The position numbers and the translations under genes were made by a program. A stretch of 64,000 bases of DNA. Source: Pannonibacter carbonis (GTDB lineage Bacteria > Pseudomonadota > Alphaproteobacteria > Rhizobiales > Stappiaceae). Below are positions 9,790-18,231 of the stretch, piece after piece. Under the pieces are notes generated by a model, which saw only the letters and a program-made list of their open reading frames with translations, did no database searches and was not told where the DNA came from. The first letter of the stretch is position 1. Every line of letters begins with the position of its first letter. The stretch is taken from the NCBI RefSeq assembly GCF_003012935.1, contig NZ_PUDR01000001.1, forward strand, positions 200,182 through 264,181, in the 5' to 3' direction.

Positions 9790-10250
9790 AAAACTGTTCT
9801 CCCCTTGATGAGAAAAGCGGATCTCGCAACTTTGAGATTGTGCGAAAGTTTATCGATCCGCTTGCAGCGAAATAAGGACCGTTTTTGCGCCGAAAGCAAC
9901 CGACAAAAGATTTCGATCTTCTGGCCTAAAACGAAATTTTTTAACTCGGTCATATTTACTGACCTATGAGCTTGGCAAGCGATGCTATTCTATGCATCAC
10001 AAAAGCCTGACACACACTGTCGCACCGCAACATATCCCAAATCAAGCCACAAAATCGCCTTAATTTCAATATGTTGCGACCGTCCTTCCGCAGCAGCACC
10101 TGACAGTGTCACCACCGCCGTTTATCGCAGTGCAGCAAGCGACGAGCACAACGGACAAGTTACGCGTTAATACGTAAGAGATTAAAAGTTTTTCCCTGGA
10201 GGCGAAATCAGGGAAACTTTCTTCCGACAGCCCTTACTCCAGAAATCCTG
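9790..10250. other. Intergenic region upstream of dppA, downstream of mscS
   Basis: 461 nt without a convincing gene, markedly richer in A and T than its surroundings. It must hold the dppA promoter on the minus strand; a possible -35 TTGCCA and -10 TATGAC are near 9975 and 9950, but the match is only fair. The far half carries a widely spaced inverted repeat (10026-10078). No clear terminator for the mscS gene is seen. Confidence 0.6.
10026..10078. promoter_or_regulatory. Widely spaced inverted repeat (candidate operator or hairpin base)
   Basis: CGCAACATAT at 10026-10035 is repeated in perfect inversion as ATATGTTGCG at 10069-10078, with a 33-nt AT-rich spacer. A 10-bp perfect match is unlikely to be accidental but not impossible. 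It could be a two-site operator upstream of dppA or the base of an RNA structure. Confidence 0.35.
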
Positions 10251-12767
10251 TCATGAGGCCGCCCCGGGAGCCGACCCTGCATCCTTGGCGAGCGCATCAA
10301 CCGGCTTCACCTCGCCCGGCCGCGCAGACTTCGTGGAATCAGACGCCACGTGATAGGTGACCTGCGGGAACGGAATATCGATGCCCTTCTCGTCGAACAC
10401 CCGTTTGATATGCTCGTTATAGGCACGCCCGGTGGCCCACTGGGCGCCGGGGAACGTCTTGATCCGTGCCCGGATACTAACAGCGGAATCACCGAACGCG
10501 ATGACCCCTTGCATCTCAAGATCCCCGATGATGCTTCCTCCCGCCGGCGACGCCTTCAGACGGTCGAATGCCTCCTTCAGCGCAGCCTTCGCGAGATCGA
10601 TGTCAGTCGCATAGGAGACCCCGATCACCGCGACATGGTAGGAGAAATCTCGCATGAAGTTGGAGACCATGTCGACGCTGGAAAACGGGATGATATGCGT
10701 CGTGCCATTGATGTCACGGATCCGGACCGAGCGCACCGTCAGGCGCTCTACTGTGCCAGTGATCCCGGCAACGGTTATGACATCGCCTTCGTTGATGGCG
10801 TTTTCGATCTGGATGAAGGCGCCTGTGATGATGTCCTTCACCAGGGTCTGGGCACCGAAGGACACCGCAAGACCGAGCACGCCAGCACCGGCAATCAGCG
10901 GCCCGATGTCGAGGCCAAGCTCGGAAAGGGTCAACATCCCTGTCATGACGATGACCACGACGGTGAAGGCATTGCGGAACAACTGGAACAGCGTCCGTTC
11001 GCGTGCCGAGACAATCATGTCTCCGGCGGGACGAAGGCGCAGGTCGACCCAGGACATCACGGCGAGCCAGACGAGGCAGCCAAGCAGAACCACAAAACCC
11101 GCCGAGGCAAACCGGCCAACAATTTCCGTACCAGCCCCCGCCTTCAGCCAGTCTGCAAGATCAATGACGGACCAGATGTCGAGCAGGACGGCTGCCGTCA
11201 CGATGAACAGAACCAGCCGCACGACCTTGAGCATATGAGGCACGACCGAATTGATCCGCCCCTCCAGCGCAGGAAGGGCTTCGGATATATGCTCGGGCAT
11301 GCGAATGCCGCCGGCGATCTTGCGCGTCAGCAGCATCGAACTGACGCCCCCGGCGAGAAGGGTCACAATCGAGAAAAACGTGGCATTGACGACGACTTCC
11401 ATGGCCTCCAGCGGCCGCGTAATCCAGATGCCAAGCACAACGAGCGTGTACAGGATCGCCAGAAACGCCCACACCCTGCCCAGAAGATGCATGACGCTTC
11501 GGCCAAGTTCGCCGTCGAGCGTTGTCGCATAGGACTGGATTGCCAGACGCACGGGGACCGCGTTGCGGACAACGAGCGATATGGCGATAGCGGCAGCCGC
11601 AAGAATGACGATCACCCGCAGGGCATTTCCGATCGCCAGTGACATGGTGATGTTCGCGATCGGCACGGCCAGTATTACGCCATAGACAAGCAGCGACAGA
11701 AGTGCGCCGATCCGGATTGCCCAGTAGCGCGACGTGGTCGTGGAAAATGGCACCAGCCGCAGGGACGGATAGTCCGGCGACAACAACAGGCGCAACAGGA
11801 CCCGTGCAACACCGGCGGCAAGAAATGCCTCCAGGGCAAGAGATTCAAGCACTGTGATCTCACCGCCGAGTTGGCCCAGATGCATGATCCCGACCACCAC
11901 GACAGCGACGACCACGCCCAGCAGGAGAGCAACCACATCTCCAAGGGCAAGCACCAGCAACAGACCAATGCGCCAGTACCAGCCCCGCGCACTGAAGTGC
12001 CTGACAAGCCACTCGGCGCCGAAACGTCCAACCAGCCGCAACAACCAATAGGTGCCTATTGCCGCGCCGAGCGCGACCGAAAGTTGGAGCGCACTCTCCT
12101 GAACCTTGTCCCATTTGACCTGGATCTGGCCCGTAAATAGCAGTTGCAGCCCTTTCAGTGACACGGAAATGCGTTTGAACACCGAGACGACATCGCCAAA
12201 GGCCTGCCGTGAAAAATCCCCGATCCGGCCGGACAGGATCTGCTCGGCCGCAGAGATCGGCCGGGTCACCTGCACTTGCGTCGCAGGCTGTGCCGCCTGT
12301 TCTCCAACGACACCGCTCTTGCCAAGGCCTTCGAGCAGACCGACGAGCGCCGCCCGACCGACCGGATCCTGCAGCACCTGGACCAGGGCGTCCCGCGCGG
12401 CCGCGATGTCCTTCTGTGTCTCTGGCGAGGCAGGGGCGGGCGATGCAGCGGCTGGCGAGGCATCGGATGATGCGCTGGCTGCCGTGCCGTTGGACGCAGC
12501 TGCTGGCGCGGCCTTGGCTGGTTCCACAGCCGCGGCAGGGCTGGCTTGCGCTGCCGGGGCAGTCGGCTGGGTCTGCGCAGAGGTCTGGGCAGAAGTTTGG
12601 GCCGAAGTTTGGGCAGAAGTCTGGGCCGGGCTTTGGGCATGTGCCATGCCAGAGGCCGCGAGCACAAGACAGGCAGCAGCACTTGCCAGCGACAGGAGCC
12701 GCTGGCGCATGCGGCGGGGGCGGATACCTGGACAGGAGGACGTCTTCGTAGTTTCCATCATGGGCAT
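10251..12767 (-). CDS. Large MscS-family mechanosensitive ion channel
   Basis: An 838-aa inner-membrane channel. A signal-like N-terminus (RQRLLSLASAAACLVLA, ending near SGMAHAQ) precedes an Ala/Pro/Ser/Thr-rich periplasmic linker with (AQTS)n repeats, then roughly ten predicted membrane helices. The conserved MscS pore and beta domain follows (GVLGLAVSFGAQTLVKDI, then AINEGDVITVAGITGTVERL, then the C-terminal alpha/beta domain). It probably relieves osmotic downshock. Several ATG codons (12767, 12761, 12758, 12710) are possible and none has a strong ribosome site, so the exact start is unsure. It is divergent from the DUF2336 gene. Confidence 0.85.
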   Translation of the reverse strand: MPMMETTKTSSCPGIRPRRMRQRLLSLASAAACLVLAASGMAHAQSPAQTSAQTSAQTSAQTSAQTQPTAPAAQASPAAAVEPAKAAPAAASNGTAASASSDASPAAASPAPASPETQKDIAAARDALVQVLQDPVGRAALVGLLEGLGKSGVVGEQAAQPATQVQVTRPISAAEQILSGRIGDFSRQAFGDVVSVFKRISVSLKGLQLLFTGQIQVKWDKVQESALQLSVALGAAIGTYWLLRLVGRFGAEWLVRHFSARGWYWRIGLLLVLALGDVVALLLGVVVAVVVVGIMHLGQLGGEITVLESLALEAFLAAGVARVLLRLLLSPDYPSLRLVPFSTTTSRYWAIRIGALLSLLVYGVILAVPIANITMSLAIGNALRVIVILAAAAIAISLVVRNAVPVRLAIQSYATTLDGELGRSVMHLLGRVWAFLAILYTLVVLGIWITRPLEAMEVVVNATFFSIVTLLAGGVSSMLLTRKIAGGIRMPEHISEALPALEGRINSVVPHMLKVVRLVLFIVTAAVLLDIWSVIDLADWLKAGAGTEIVGRFASAGFVVLLGCLVWLAVMSWVDLRLRPAGDMIVSARERTLFQLFRNAFTVVVIVMTGMLTLSELGLDIGPLIAGAGVLGLAVSFGAQTLVKDIITGAFIQIENAINEGDVITVAGITGTVERLTVRSVRIRDINGTTHIIPFSSVDMVSNFMRDFSYHVAVIGVSYATDIDLAKAALKEAFDRLKASPAGGSIIGDLEMQGVIAFGDSAVSIRARIKTFPGAQWATGRAYNEHIKRVFDEKGIDIPFPQVTYHVASDSTKSARPGEVKPVDALAKDAGSAPGAAS
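12580..12639 (-). repeat. 12-nt tandem repeat encoding Ala-Gln-Thr-Ser
   Basis: Five consecutive 12-nt units (for example GAAGTTTGGGCA on the plus strand) encode the periplasmic AQTS repeats of the MscS-family protein. Units 1-4 differ at one or two bases and the fifth is more diverged. Because the unit is a multiple of three, copy-number change by slippage would lengthen or shorten the linker without a frameshift. Confidence 0.85.
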
Positions 12768-12892
12768 CAGATACCAAACGACGGAGCAAGTTGCACGACA
12801 TCCGGCGCAAAAACATCATCGCAATCAGGGCATCCTGTAACGAAACCCTAACCGTAATGACGTTACGATCAGTCAAATATACGGATGGGGCC

Positions 12893-13960
12893 ATGCTGAA
12901 GAAGCTTCTTGCGCTGGCGCAGGAGACATCACCGGACTCGCGCGCGGCGCTGATGCAGAAGACTGCCGAGGTCTTCCTGCAAGGCGTTGGGACACATACC
13001 CCCGCTGAACTCGCCCTGTTCAGCGACATCCTGCTGCATCTGGTCGACCAGACCGAAGAAAAGGCGCGCGCCCGGCTGTCACAGACCCTTGCCGGTTGCC
13101 CGCAGACCCCTTCCCCCCTCGCCCTGCGCCTCGCCGCCGATGTTCTCGCTGTGGCAAAGCCGATGCTGGAGCGCTCCAAGGCGCTGACGGCGACGGACAT
13201 CGTTTCACTGGCGCGCAAGCTGGAGGACAGCCATCTGCAAGTGCTGGCCGGCCGGCGCGACCTGCCAAGCCGGGCGGCAGATGCGCTCGTCCGGCGCGGC
13301 AGCGGCAAGGTGATGCGGCGGGTGGCCAGCAACCGCAATGTCCGACTGTCGGAATGGGCAATGCGGAACCTCGCCGAAGGGGCCATCAACGATGCTGTCC
13401 TGCGCGAAGACCTCACCATGCGCTGCGACCTGACCCCGAAGATCTGCAGCTTCCTGATCCCGCATGTGAACCCGGTGACACGGGAAAGGCTGAAGGCAGT
13501 GGCCTCCGGACAGATCACGCCGGAGGAACTGGATGGCATCGCCCGGCGGCGGTCCCTCAGGCGGGCACTGGGCATCCGTCTCGACACTTTCGAGATCGGC
13601 AAGCTGTGGCAAATCGTCGAAAGCAATTTCGCGACGCTCGACGACATGCTCACGCTGCTGCTGGAAGACGACCGGCTGGGCCATGCAGCCGAGTTGATCG
13701 CGTTGGAAATCAAGGACAACCGGCAGAAGCTGAAAGACTCCGTGCTCTCCGGGGATACGGCCAAAATCATCTCCGCCGCGCGGCAGGCGCGGCTCGCGGA
13801 GCCAACCTTCGAGGCCCTCGCCCGGGCCCGATGCCGTTATTTGCGGATTCCGGAAAGCCAGGCCGCAGCCTTGTTGCGTCAGTACACGCAGCGCCAGGAT
13901 GATCCCCTCGAAGTCAAACGCCGGTCGAGCGGGTTTGCAGCGCGGCGCGCGTCAGCCTGA
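12893..13960 (+). CDS. DUF2336 domain-containing protein
   Basis: A 355-aa soluble protein from the chosen ATG; in-frame ATGs at 12791 and 12857 lie upstream but homology-like sequence begins with MLKKLLALAQETSP. It has the helical DUF2336 pattern: repeated HEAT-like segments such as LARKLEDSHLQVLAGRRDLPSR and ADALVRRGSGKVMRRVASN. DUF2336 is frequent and multi-copy in alphaproteobacteria and has no established function. The C-terminal region (RQARLAEPTFEALARARCRYLRI) is charged and helical. It is divergent from mscS. Confidence 0.75.
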   Translation: MLKKLLALAQETSPDSRAALMQKTAEVFLQGVGTHTPAELALFSDILLHLVDQTEEKARARLSQTLAGCPQTPSPLALRLAADVLAVAKPMLERSKALTATDIVSLARKLEDSHLQVLAGRRDLPSRAADALVRRGSGKVMRRVASNRNVRLSEWAMRNLAEGAINDAVLREDLTMRCDLTPKICSFLIPHVNPVTRERLKAVASGQITPEELDGIARRRSLRRALGIRLDTFEIGKLWQIVESNFATLDDMLTLLLEDDRLGHAAELIALEIKDNRQKLKDSVLSGDTAKIISAARQARLAEPTFEALARARCRYLRIPESQAAALLRQYTQRQDDPLEVKRRSSGFAARRASA

Positions 13961-13991
13961 AGAAAAGAGTTCCGCGCTGCCGATATAAAAA

Positions 13992-14013
13992 GGCCCGCGC
14001 GATGGCGCGGGCC
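13992..14013 (-). terminator. Terminator of the fliI-fliJ transcript
   Basis: GGCCCGCGC and GCGCGGGCC form a perfect 9-bp stem with loop GATG; on the minus strand it is followed by TTTTTAT. It lies about 105 nt beyond the fliJ stop. The strand between carries a 13-nt direct repeat (GGGCAGTCGGCGA at 14048 and 14065). Confidence 0.8.
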
Positions 14014-14119
14014 CTGGACCCGGCGAACACCATCAGTGGGCGAACCGGGGCAGTCGGCGAACACGGGCAGTCGGCGACAAGGGGCAGGAAAGGCCGGGCG
14101 GGGACAGCCCGGCTTCGCT

Positions 14120-14527
14120 TCAGCGGGCGCGGGCCCGGCTGGCAACCTCATCCAGCAAGGCCTGTTCGGCCTGTTCCTGGGCCTCACGCTCGCGCTGGTG
14201 ATCACGTTCCTCGAGTTGCTCGAACTTCTTCAGTTCCTCGATGGACTGGGTCAGCTCATCGCGGGCGCGCTCCAGCTGGTCATTCAGCTCCAGCGCCGAA
14301 TTGCGCAGGTTGTCGCGCCGGGTTGCGGCGGCTTTGGCAAAGGTCGGATAGGCGAAATGCGCCACATCGGTGATGCCGACACGCTCTTGCTCGGAACGAA
14401 TCTGATCATCCAGTTCGTCCGCCATGCGATGGAAGTCCGCAATCATGGACTCGATCTGCATCAGATGACGGCGCTTCTCGTCAACCTGGAAGCGCTTCAG
14501 GCGAATGAGGCTTTCTCGGGACTTCAT
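14120..14527 (-). CDS. fliJ: Flagellar export chaperone FliJ
   Basis: A 135-aa, almost wholly helical, charged coiled-coil protein following fliI, with the FliJ length and the N-terminal block SRESLIRLKRFQVDEKRRHL. FliJ is the central stalk of the flagellar type III export ATPase and recycles chaperones on the cytoplasmic side. The sequence is poorly conserved in this family, so the call rests on coiled-coil pattern, length and position 29 nt after fliI. Confidence 0.85.
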   Translation of the reverse strand: MKSRESLIRLKRFQVDEKRRHLMQIESMIADFHRMADELDDQIRSEQERVGITDVAHFAYPTFAKAAATRRDNLRNSALELNDQLERARDELTQSIEELKKFEQLEERDHQREREAQEQAEQALLDEVASRARAR

Positions 14528-14556
14528 GACTCAGTACTCCCCTTTGGCCACCTACA

Positions 14557-15849
14557 TTAACCGGGACTCATTTCCAAAAGGTTGGCGAGCATCGCGTAGC
14601 CCTCATCAAGGCTCGTCGCCTCGCCCTTGCCTTGTGTCAGAAAGGCTTCCATCGGCTCATGCCGGCCAATGGCCTCGTCAACAAGAGCATCGGATCCGCG
14701 CCGATAGGCTCCCAGCCGGATCAGCTCTTCCATGTCGGTAAAGGTGGCCATCAGGGCCTTCGCCTTCCGCAGGATCGGCACATAGGCTTCCGGAACACAG
14801 CGCGGCATCGTCCGCGACACGGACTTTAGCACATTGATCGCCGGATAGCGCCCCCTCTCGGCAATCGCCCGCTCCATCACGACATGGCCGTCGAGAATGC
14901 CGCGAACGGCGTCGGCGACAGGCTCGTTGTGATTGTCGCCTTCGACGAGAACCGTGAAAAGGCCAGTGATGGAGCCGCTGCCGACCCGCCCGGGTCCGGC
15001 GCGCTCCAGCAGACGCGGCAACTCGGTAAAAACGGTCGGCGTATAGCCCTTCGACGTCGGCGGCTCGCCGATCGACAGGCCGATCTCGCGCTGCGCCATG
15101 GCAAAGCGTGTGATGGAATCCATCATGCACAGCACGCGCTTGCCCTCGTCGCGGAAATGCTCCGCGACGGTCATGGCGAGATAGGCCGCCTGGCGGCGCA
15201 TCAACACGCTTTCGTCGGACGTGGCGACAACGACCACCGAACGGGCGAGGCCCTCCTCGCCCAGATCGTCCTCGATGAATTCCTGTACCTCTCGGCCACG
15301 CTCGCCGATGAGGCCGATCACCGAGACGTCGCAGTCGGTGTTGCGAGCGAGCATCGACATCAGCACGGACTTGCCGACGCCGGAGCCGGCGAAGATACCC
15401 ATGCGCTGCCCCTCACAGCAGGTGACGAAGGTGTTAAGCGCCCTGACGCCCAGGTCCAGTGGCCCGCCTACGCGAGCCCGGTCGGCAGCCGGAGGCGGTG
15501 CAGAGCGCAACCGGCGCGCAAGTTCCCCGCCCGGCAAGGCACCCTTGCCGTCGATCGGCTCGCCCATCGCGTTAATAACTCGGCCAAGCCAACCCGTTGC
15601 AGGATGCACGACGCTGTCACGCGCCGCGATCACTGCCCGGCACCCCATGCGCACCCCCTCCAGACCGGAGAACGGCATGCACAGCGCATGCCCCGACCGG
15701 AACCCCACGACTTCGGCAAAGACTGGCTGGATTCCCTCGCCAATATCGATCGCAAGGCGCGCGCCGACGCTCATTTCATGGATCGGTCCGGCGATCTCCA
15801 CCAGGAGGCCCTGGACAGCGACGACCCGCCCCCAGATTTCCGTGGCCAT
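14557..15849 (-). CDS. fliI: Flagellum-specific ATPase FliI
   Basis: An F1-beta-like ATPase that energises flagellar type III protein export. It has an N-terminal barrel, Walker [16 protein letters not shown] (P-loop about 154-161), Walker B region [18 protein letters not shown] and the SKGYTP-type loop before PRLLERAG. The 430 aa from ATG 15849 agree with family length. There is no ribosome site before this ATG, whereas an in-frame CTG at 15882 (11 codons upstream) has a perfect GAGGAG at 8-nt spacing, so the true protein may be 441 aa. It is divergent from ctrA and followed by fliJ. Confidence 0.92.
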   Translation of the reverse strand: MATEIWGRVVAVQGLLVEIAGPIHEMSVGARLAIDIGEGIQPVFAEVVGFRSGHALCMPFSGLEGVRMGCRAVIAARDSVVHPATGWLGRVINAMGEPIDGKGALPGGELARRLRSAPPPAADRARVGGPLDLGVRALNTFVTCCEGQRMGIFAGSGVGKSVLMSMLARNTDCDVSVIGLIGERGREVQEFIEDDLGEEGLARSVVVVATSDESVLMRRQAAYLAMTVAEHFRDEGKRVLCMMDSITRFAMAQREIGLSIGEPPTSKGYTPTVFTELPRLLERAGPGRVGSGSITGLFTVLVEGDNHNEPVADAVRGILDGHVVMERAIAERGRYPAINVLKSVSRTMPRCVPEAYVPILRKAKALMATFTDMEELIRLGAYRRGSDALVDEAIGRHEPMEAFLTQGKGEATSLDEGYAMLANLLEMSPG

Positions 15850-15879
15850 AAGCGATTCGATCTCGGCAAAGAGCGATTT

Positions 15880-15896
15880 CAGGGCTGCATCTCCTC
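15880..15896 (-). promoter_or_regulatory. Ribosome site GAGGAG with candidate CTG start for fliI
   Basis: On the minus strand GAGGAG (15896-15891) is followed after 8 nt by CTG (15882-15880), in frame with fliI and adding [11 protein letters not shown] before MATEIWG. The ATG overlapping the ribosome site belongs to a two-sense-codon frame (ATG CAG CCC TGA). The usual ATG at 15849 has no such site. CTG initiation is rare, so this remains a candidate. Confidence 0.45.
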
Positions 15897-16002
15897 GGAA
15901 ACAGGCTGTCGGTAACCGAACGTTTACGTCTCTGCTTAATGTTAATGAACGAAGCGTTGAGAGGCGAGAGCCATTTCAGGGCGGAGCGGGACTGTGTGAA
16001 AT

Positions 16003-16181
16003 GAGTCTGTAAGGAATCGGCTAGCTCGATTTCTTCATGTGAAACGTTAAGTAGGTTTGAGGTCAGAATTTTCTTGATTCTCAATTCCTTGGCGGGTTCT
16101 TCACAGATTCGTTCTCATAAGGCTTGCTGCTACGAATCAGAATTTGTTAACCATTGACCATTAGCTTTGAGTCGGGGTTAA
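16003..16181 (+). promoter_or_regulatory. ctrA control region: six GANTC sites and a near-consensus CtrA box
   Basis: GANTC sites occur at 16003, 16014, 16076, 16106, 16134 and 16169; under one would be expected by chance in this length. The last overlaps TTGA-N7-TTAA (16167-16181), one base from the CtrA consensus TTAA-N7-TTAA. A further TTAA half site is at 16145. In Caulobacter and relatives CcrM methylation of GANTC with GcrA, and CtrA itself, control ctrA transcription. The whole 405-nt gap between fliI and ctrA holds no gene. Confidence 0.7.
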
Positions 16182-16254
16182 CAGCAGTCCTTCGTAGCAG
16201 GCACCGACAGAGCCGTTGCGACTTGCCCAGGATAGGCAGCACAAGGGGATTGGC

Positions 16255-16947
16255 ATGCGTGTATTGTTGATTGAGGACGACAGCGCCACGGCGCAGAGCA
16301 TTGAGTTGATGCTCAAGTCCGAAAACTTCAACGTCTACACGACAGATCTTGGCGAGGAAGGCATCGACCTCGGCAAGCTGTACGATTATGACATCATTAT
16401 GCTTGACCTGAATCTCCCGGACATGTCCGGTTACGAGGTTCTGCGCACACTGCGTGTGTCCAAGGTCAAGACACCGATCCTGATCCTGTCCGGTCTTGCC
16501 GGCATCGAGGACAAGGTGCGCGGTCTCGGCTTCGGCGCCGACGACTATATGACCAAGCCGTTCCACAAGGACGAGCTGGTTGCCCGAATTCACGCCATCG
16601 TGCGCCGCTCGAAGGGCCACGCCCAGTCGGTCATCGTCACCGGCGACCTGCGCGTCAACCTCGACACCAAGACCGTTGAAGTGTCTGGCCAGCGCGTGCA
16701 CCTGACCGGCAAGGAGTACCAAATGCTGGAACTCCTCTCACTGCGCAAGGGCACGACCCTGACCAAGGAAATGTTCCTGAACCATCTCTATGGCGGGATG
16801 GACGAGCCGGAACTGAAGATCATCGACGTGTTCATCTGCAAGCTGCGCAAGAAGCTGGCGGCTGCAACGCACGGCAAGAACTACATCGAGACCGTCTGGG
16901 GCCGCGGCTACGTGCTGCGCGAGCCGGACATGGAAGTAGCGGCCTGA
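16255..16947 (+). CDS. ctrA: Cell-cycle transcriptional regulator CtrA
   Basis: A 230-aa OmpR/PhoB-type response regulator and master regulator of the alphaproteobacterial cell cycle and flagellar genes. The receiver domain has acidic pocket E7-D8-D9 and phospho-acceptor D51 in [16 protein letters not shown]; the winged-helix domain ends in [15 protein letters not shown]. The ATG at 16255 (ribosome site AAGGGGA) matches the invariant start MRVLLIEDD; an open frame extends to 16216 but is not conserved. It is expected to receive phosphate from ChpT, encoded 8 kb away. The short C-terminal tail ends in AA, consistent with the ClpXP degron of CtrA in Caulobacter. Confidence 0.97.
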   Translation: MRVLLIEDDSATAQSIELMLKSENFNVYTTDLGEEGIDLGKLYDYDIIMLDLNLPDMSGYEVLRTLRVSKVKTPILILSGLAGIEDKVRGLGFGADDYMTKPFHKDELVARIHAIVRRSKGHAQSVIVTGDLRVNLDTKTVEVSGQRVHLTGKEYQMLELLSLRKGTTLTKEMFLNHLYGGMDEPELKIIDVFICKLRKKLAAATHGKNYIETVWGRGYVLREPDMEVAA

Positions 16948-16986
16948 TCCCGCTCGCCTGCCCGTCTCAAAGCTTCGCTTCATTGA

Positions 16987-17019
16987 AAAGGCCTCGCCGG
17001 TAACCCCGGCGAGGCCTTT
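16987..17019. terminator. Bidirectional terminator between ctrA and the MBL-fold gene
   Basis: AAAGGCCTCGCCGG pairs perfectly with CCGGCGAGGCCTTT over 14 bp with a 5-nt loop. A and T runs flank it on both sides, so it serves the convergent ctrA (plus) and metallo-beta-lactamase-fold gene (minus). Confidence 0.9.
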
Positions 17020-17041
17020 CGTCATTTCACGCCAGTGACCG

Positions 17042-18022
17042 TCACAGGTTCAACTGATAGGTCGCCGGGACGTAGCGGAAGCCCGAACCAGCCGCCTCGA
17101 CAAAGCCGAGGGCCGGCGCTGGCATGTGATAGCCGATGAACGGGATCCGATCGGTCGCCAGCATGCCCAGCACCTTGCGACGGGTCGCAGCCGCAGCAGC
17201 CTTGTCCATGTCGAACCGGACTTCCCAGTCCGGATAGGCCAGCGACCAGACATAGTGGTTGGTCATGTCAGCGGTGATCAGGAGCTGCTGCCCGGCGGAT
17301 TCGAGCATATAGACCATGTGCCCCGGCGTATGACCAACAGCCGCCATACCGGTGATGCCGGAGACGACGCTGCCGCCCTCCCCGATGAAGGACATCTTCT
17401 CGGCAAAGGGCGTGATGTTGGTCGTCATCAGCTTGGCAACGCCGTTGCTGGCGGGATCCTGCTTGGACCAGAAGTCGAACTCTCCCTGGCCCGTGACATA
17501 ACGGGCATTCGGGAAGGCCGGAGCGCCAGCTTCGATCATGCCGCCGATATGGTCCGGGTGCATGTGGGTCAGGACGACGATATCGACCTGCTCCGGTGTA
17601 TATCCGGCGGCGAGGATTGCCGCACGCAGGTTGCCGCGCCCCGGACGCCCACCCTCACCGACACCCGTATCGAACAGCACCAGCTCATTGCCGGTGTTGA
17701 CGAGGGTCGGCGTGAAGGAGTTCCGGAACTTGTCGACAGGCAGGAAACTGGCCTGCGACACCGCATTGAACTCCTCGGCCGGGACATTCATGCCGAAGGT
17801 CTTCTGCGGCTCTTCACTGACGGCGGCCCCGTCCAGAAGCGTCGTCACCTCGAAATCACCGAGCCGATACCGGCTGATGACAGGAAGGACACCGGACTGC
17901 TGTGGTGCGGCTGCATGTGCCATACCCGGAGCAAGGGTCACGCCCGAGATTCCGGCGAGCCCAAGCCCGGCGGCCCCGGCCAACAAGCCACGCCGGGAAA
18001 TGGAAATGGTCTGGTCCGTCAT
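17042..18022 (-). CDS. Tat-exported metallo-beta-lactamase-fold hydrolase
   Basis: A 326-aa MBL-fold enzyme with a twin-arginine signal (SISRRGLLAGAAGLGLAG, cleavage near AHAAA), so it is probably folded with metal in the cytoplasm and exported. The metal ligands are HMHPDH (153-158), a later His in VGHTPGH, an Asp in ITADMTNH and a final His in GYHMPAP. The ATG at 18022 has an ideal AGGAGG; a longer open frame to 18049 is not needed. Related periplasmic proteins include lactonase-like and aryl-sulfatase-like hydrolases, and the substrate is unknown. The gene splits the ctrA/fli genes from the che operon and has its own promoter space. Confidence 0.85.
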   Translation of the reverse strand: MTDQTISISRRGLLAGAAGLGLAGISGVTLAPGMAHAAAPQQSGVLPVISRYRLGDFEVTTLLDGAAVSEEPQKTFGMNVPAEEFNAVSQASFLPVDKFRNSFTPTLVNTGNELVLFDTGVGEGGRPGRGNLRAAILAAGYTPEQVDIVVLTHMHPDHIGGMIEAGAPAFPNARYVTGQGEFDFWSKQDPASNGVAKLMTTNITPFAEKMSFIGEGGSVVSGITGMAAVGHTPGHMVYMLESAGQQLLITADMTNHYVWSLAYPDWEVRFDMDKAAAAATRRKVLGMLATDRIPFIGYHMPAPALGFVEAAGSGFRYVPATYQLNL

Positions 18023-18183
18023 TTTGCCTCCTTCGGGCACATGGCCCACCTGTTCATGACGCAGTCTCCGGCTGGTCGCCGGATCGGTTTCCCTACGCCT
18101 GCGGGAACAGCGAGGATTGCATCAGAACCGGAGGTCGGCCGCATCTGACGGCTTTGTGATCACTGCGTGAGCGAGAAAGCAAA

Positions 18184-18207
18184 AGGGCCAGTCACTGGAC
18201 CGGCCCT
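18184..18207 (-). terminator. Terminator of the che operon
   Basis: AGGGCC and GGCCCT enclose an imperfect stem with a GTC/GAC pair. On the minus strand it is followed by TTTTGCTTT. It lies about 25 nt after the cheR stop, ending the chemotaxis transcript. Confidence 0.8.
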
Positions 18208-18231
18208 CAATCAGGTTCTGGATCGCACGGC

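Noticed and set aside
8176-9969. 597-codon plus-strand open frame opposite dppA
   Set aside because: It is the antisense of a convincing dppA with signal peptide and family motifs; high GC at third positions opens the other strand.
12853-12867. Palindrome CGTAA-N5-TTACG as an operator between mscS and the DUF2336 gene
   Set aside because: Five-base arms are too short to separate from chance.
11860-13770. 636-codon minus-strand frame spanning the mscS and DUF2336 genes
   Set aside because: It covers the divergent promoter region and both genes in wrong frames; Arg/Ser-rich without motifs.
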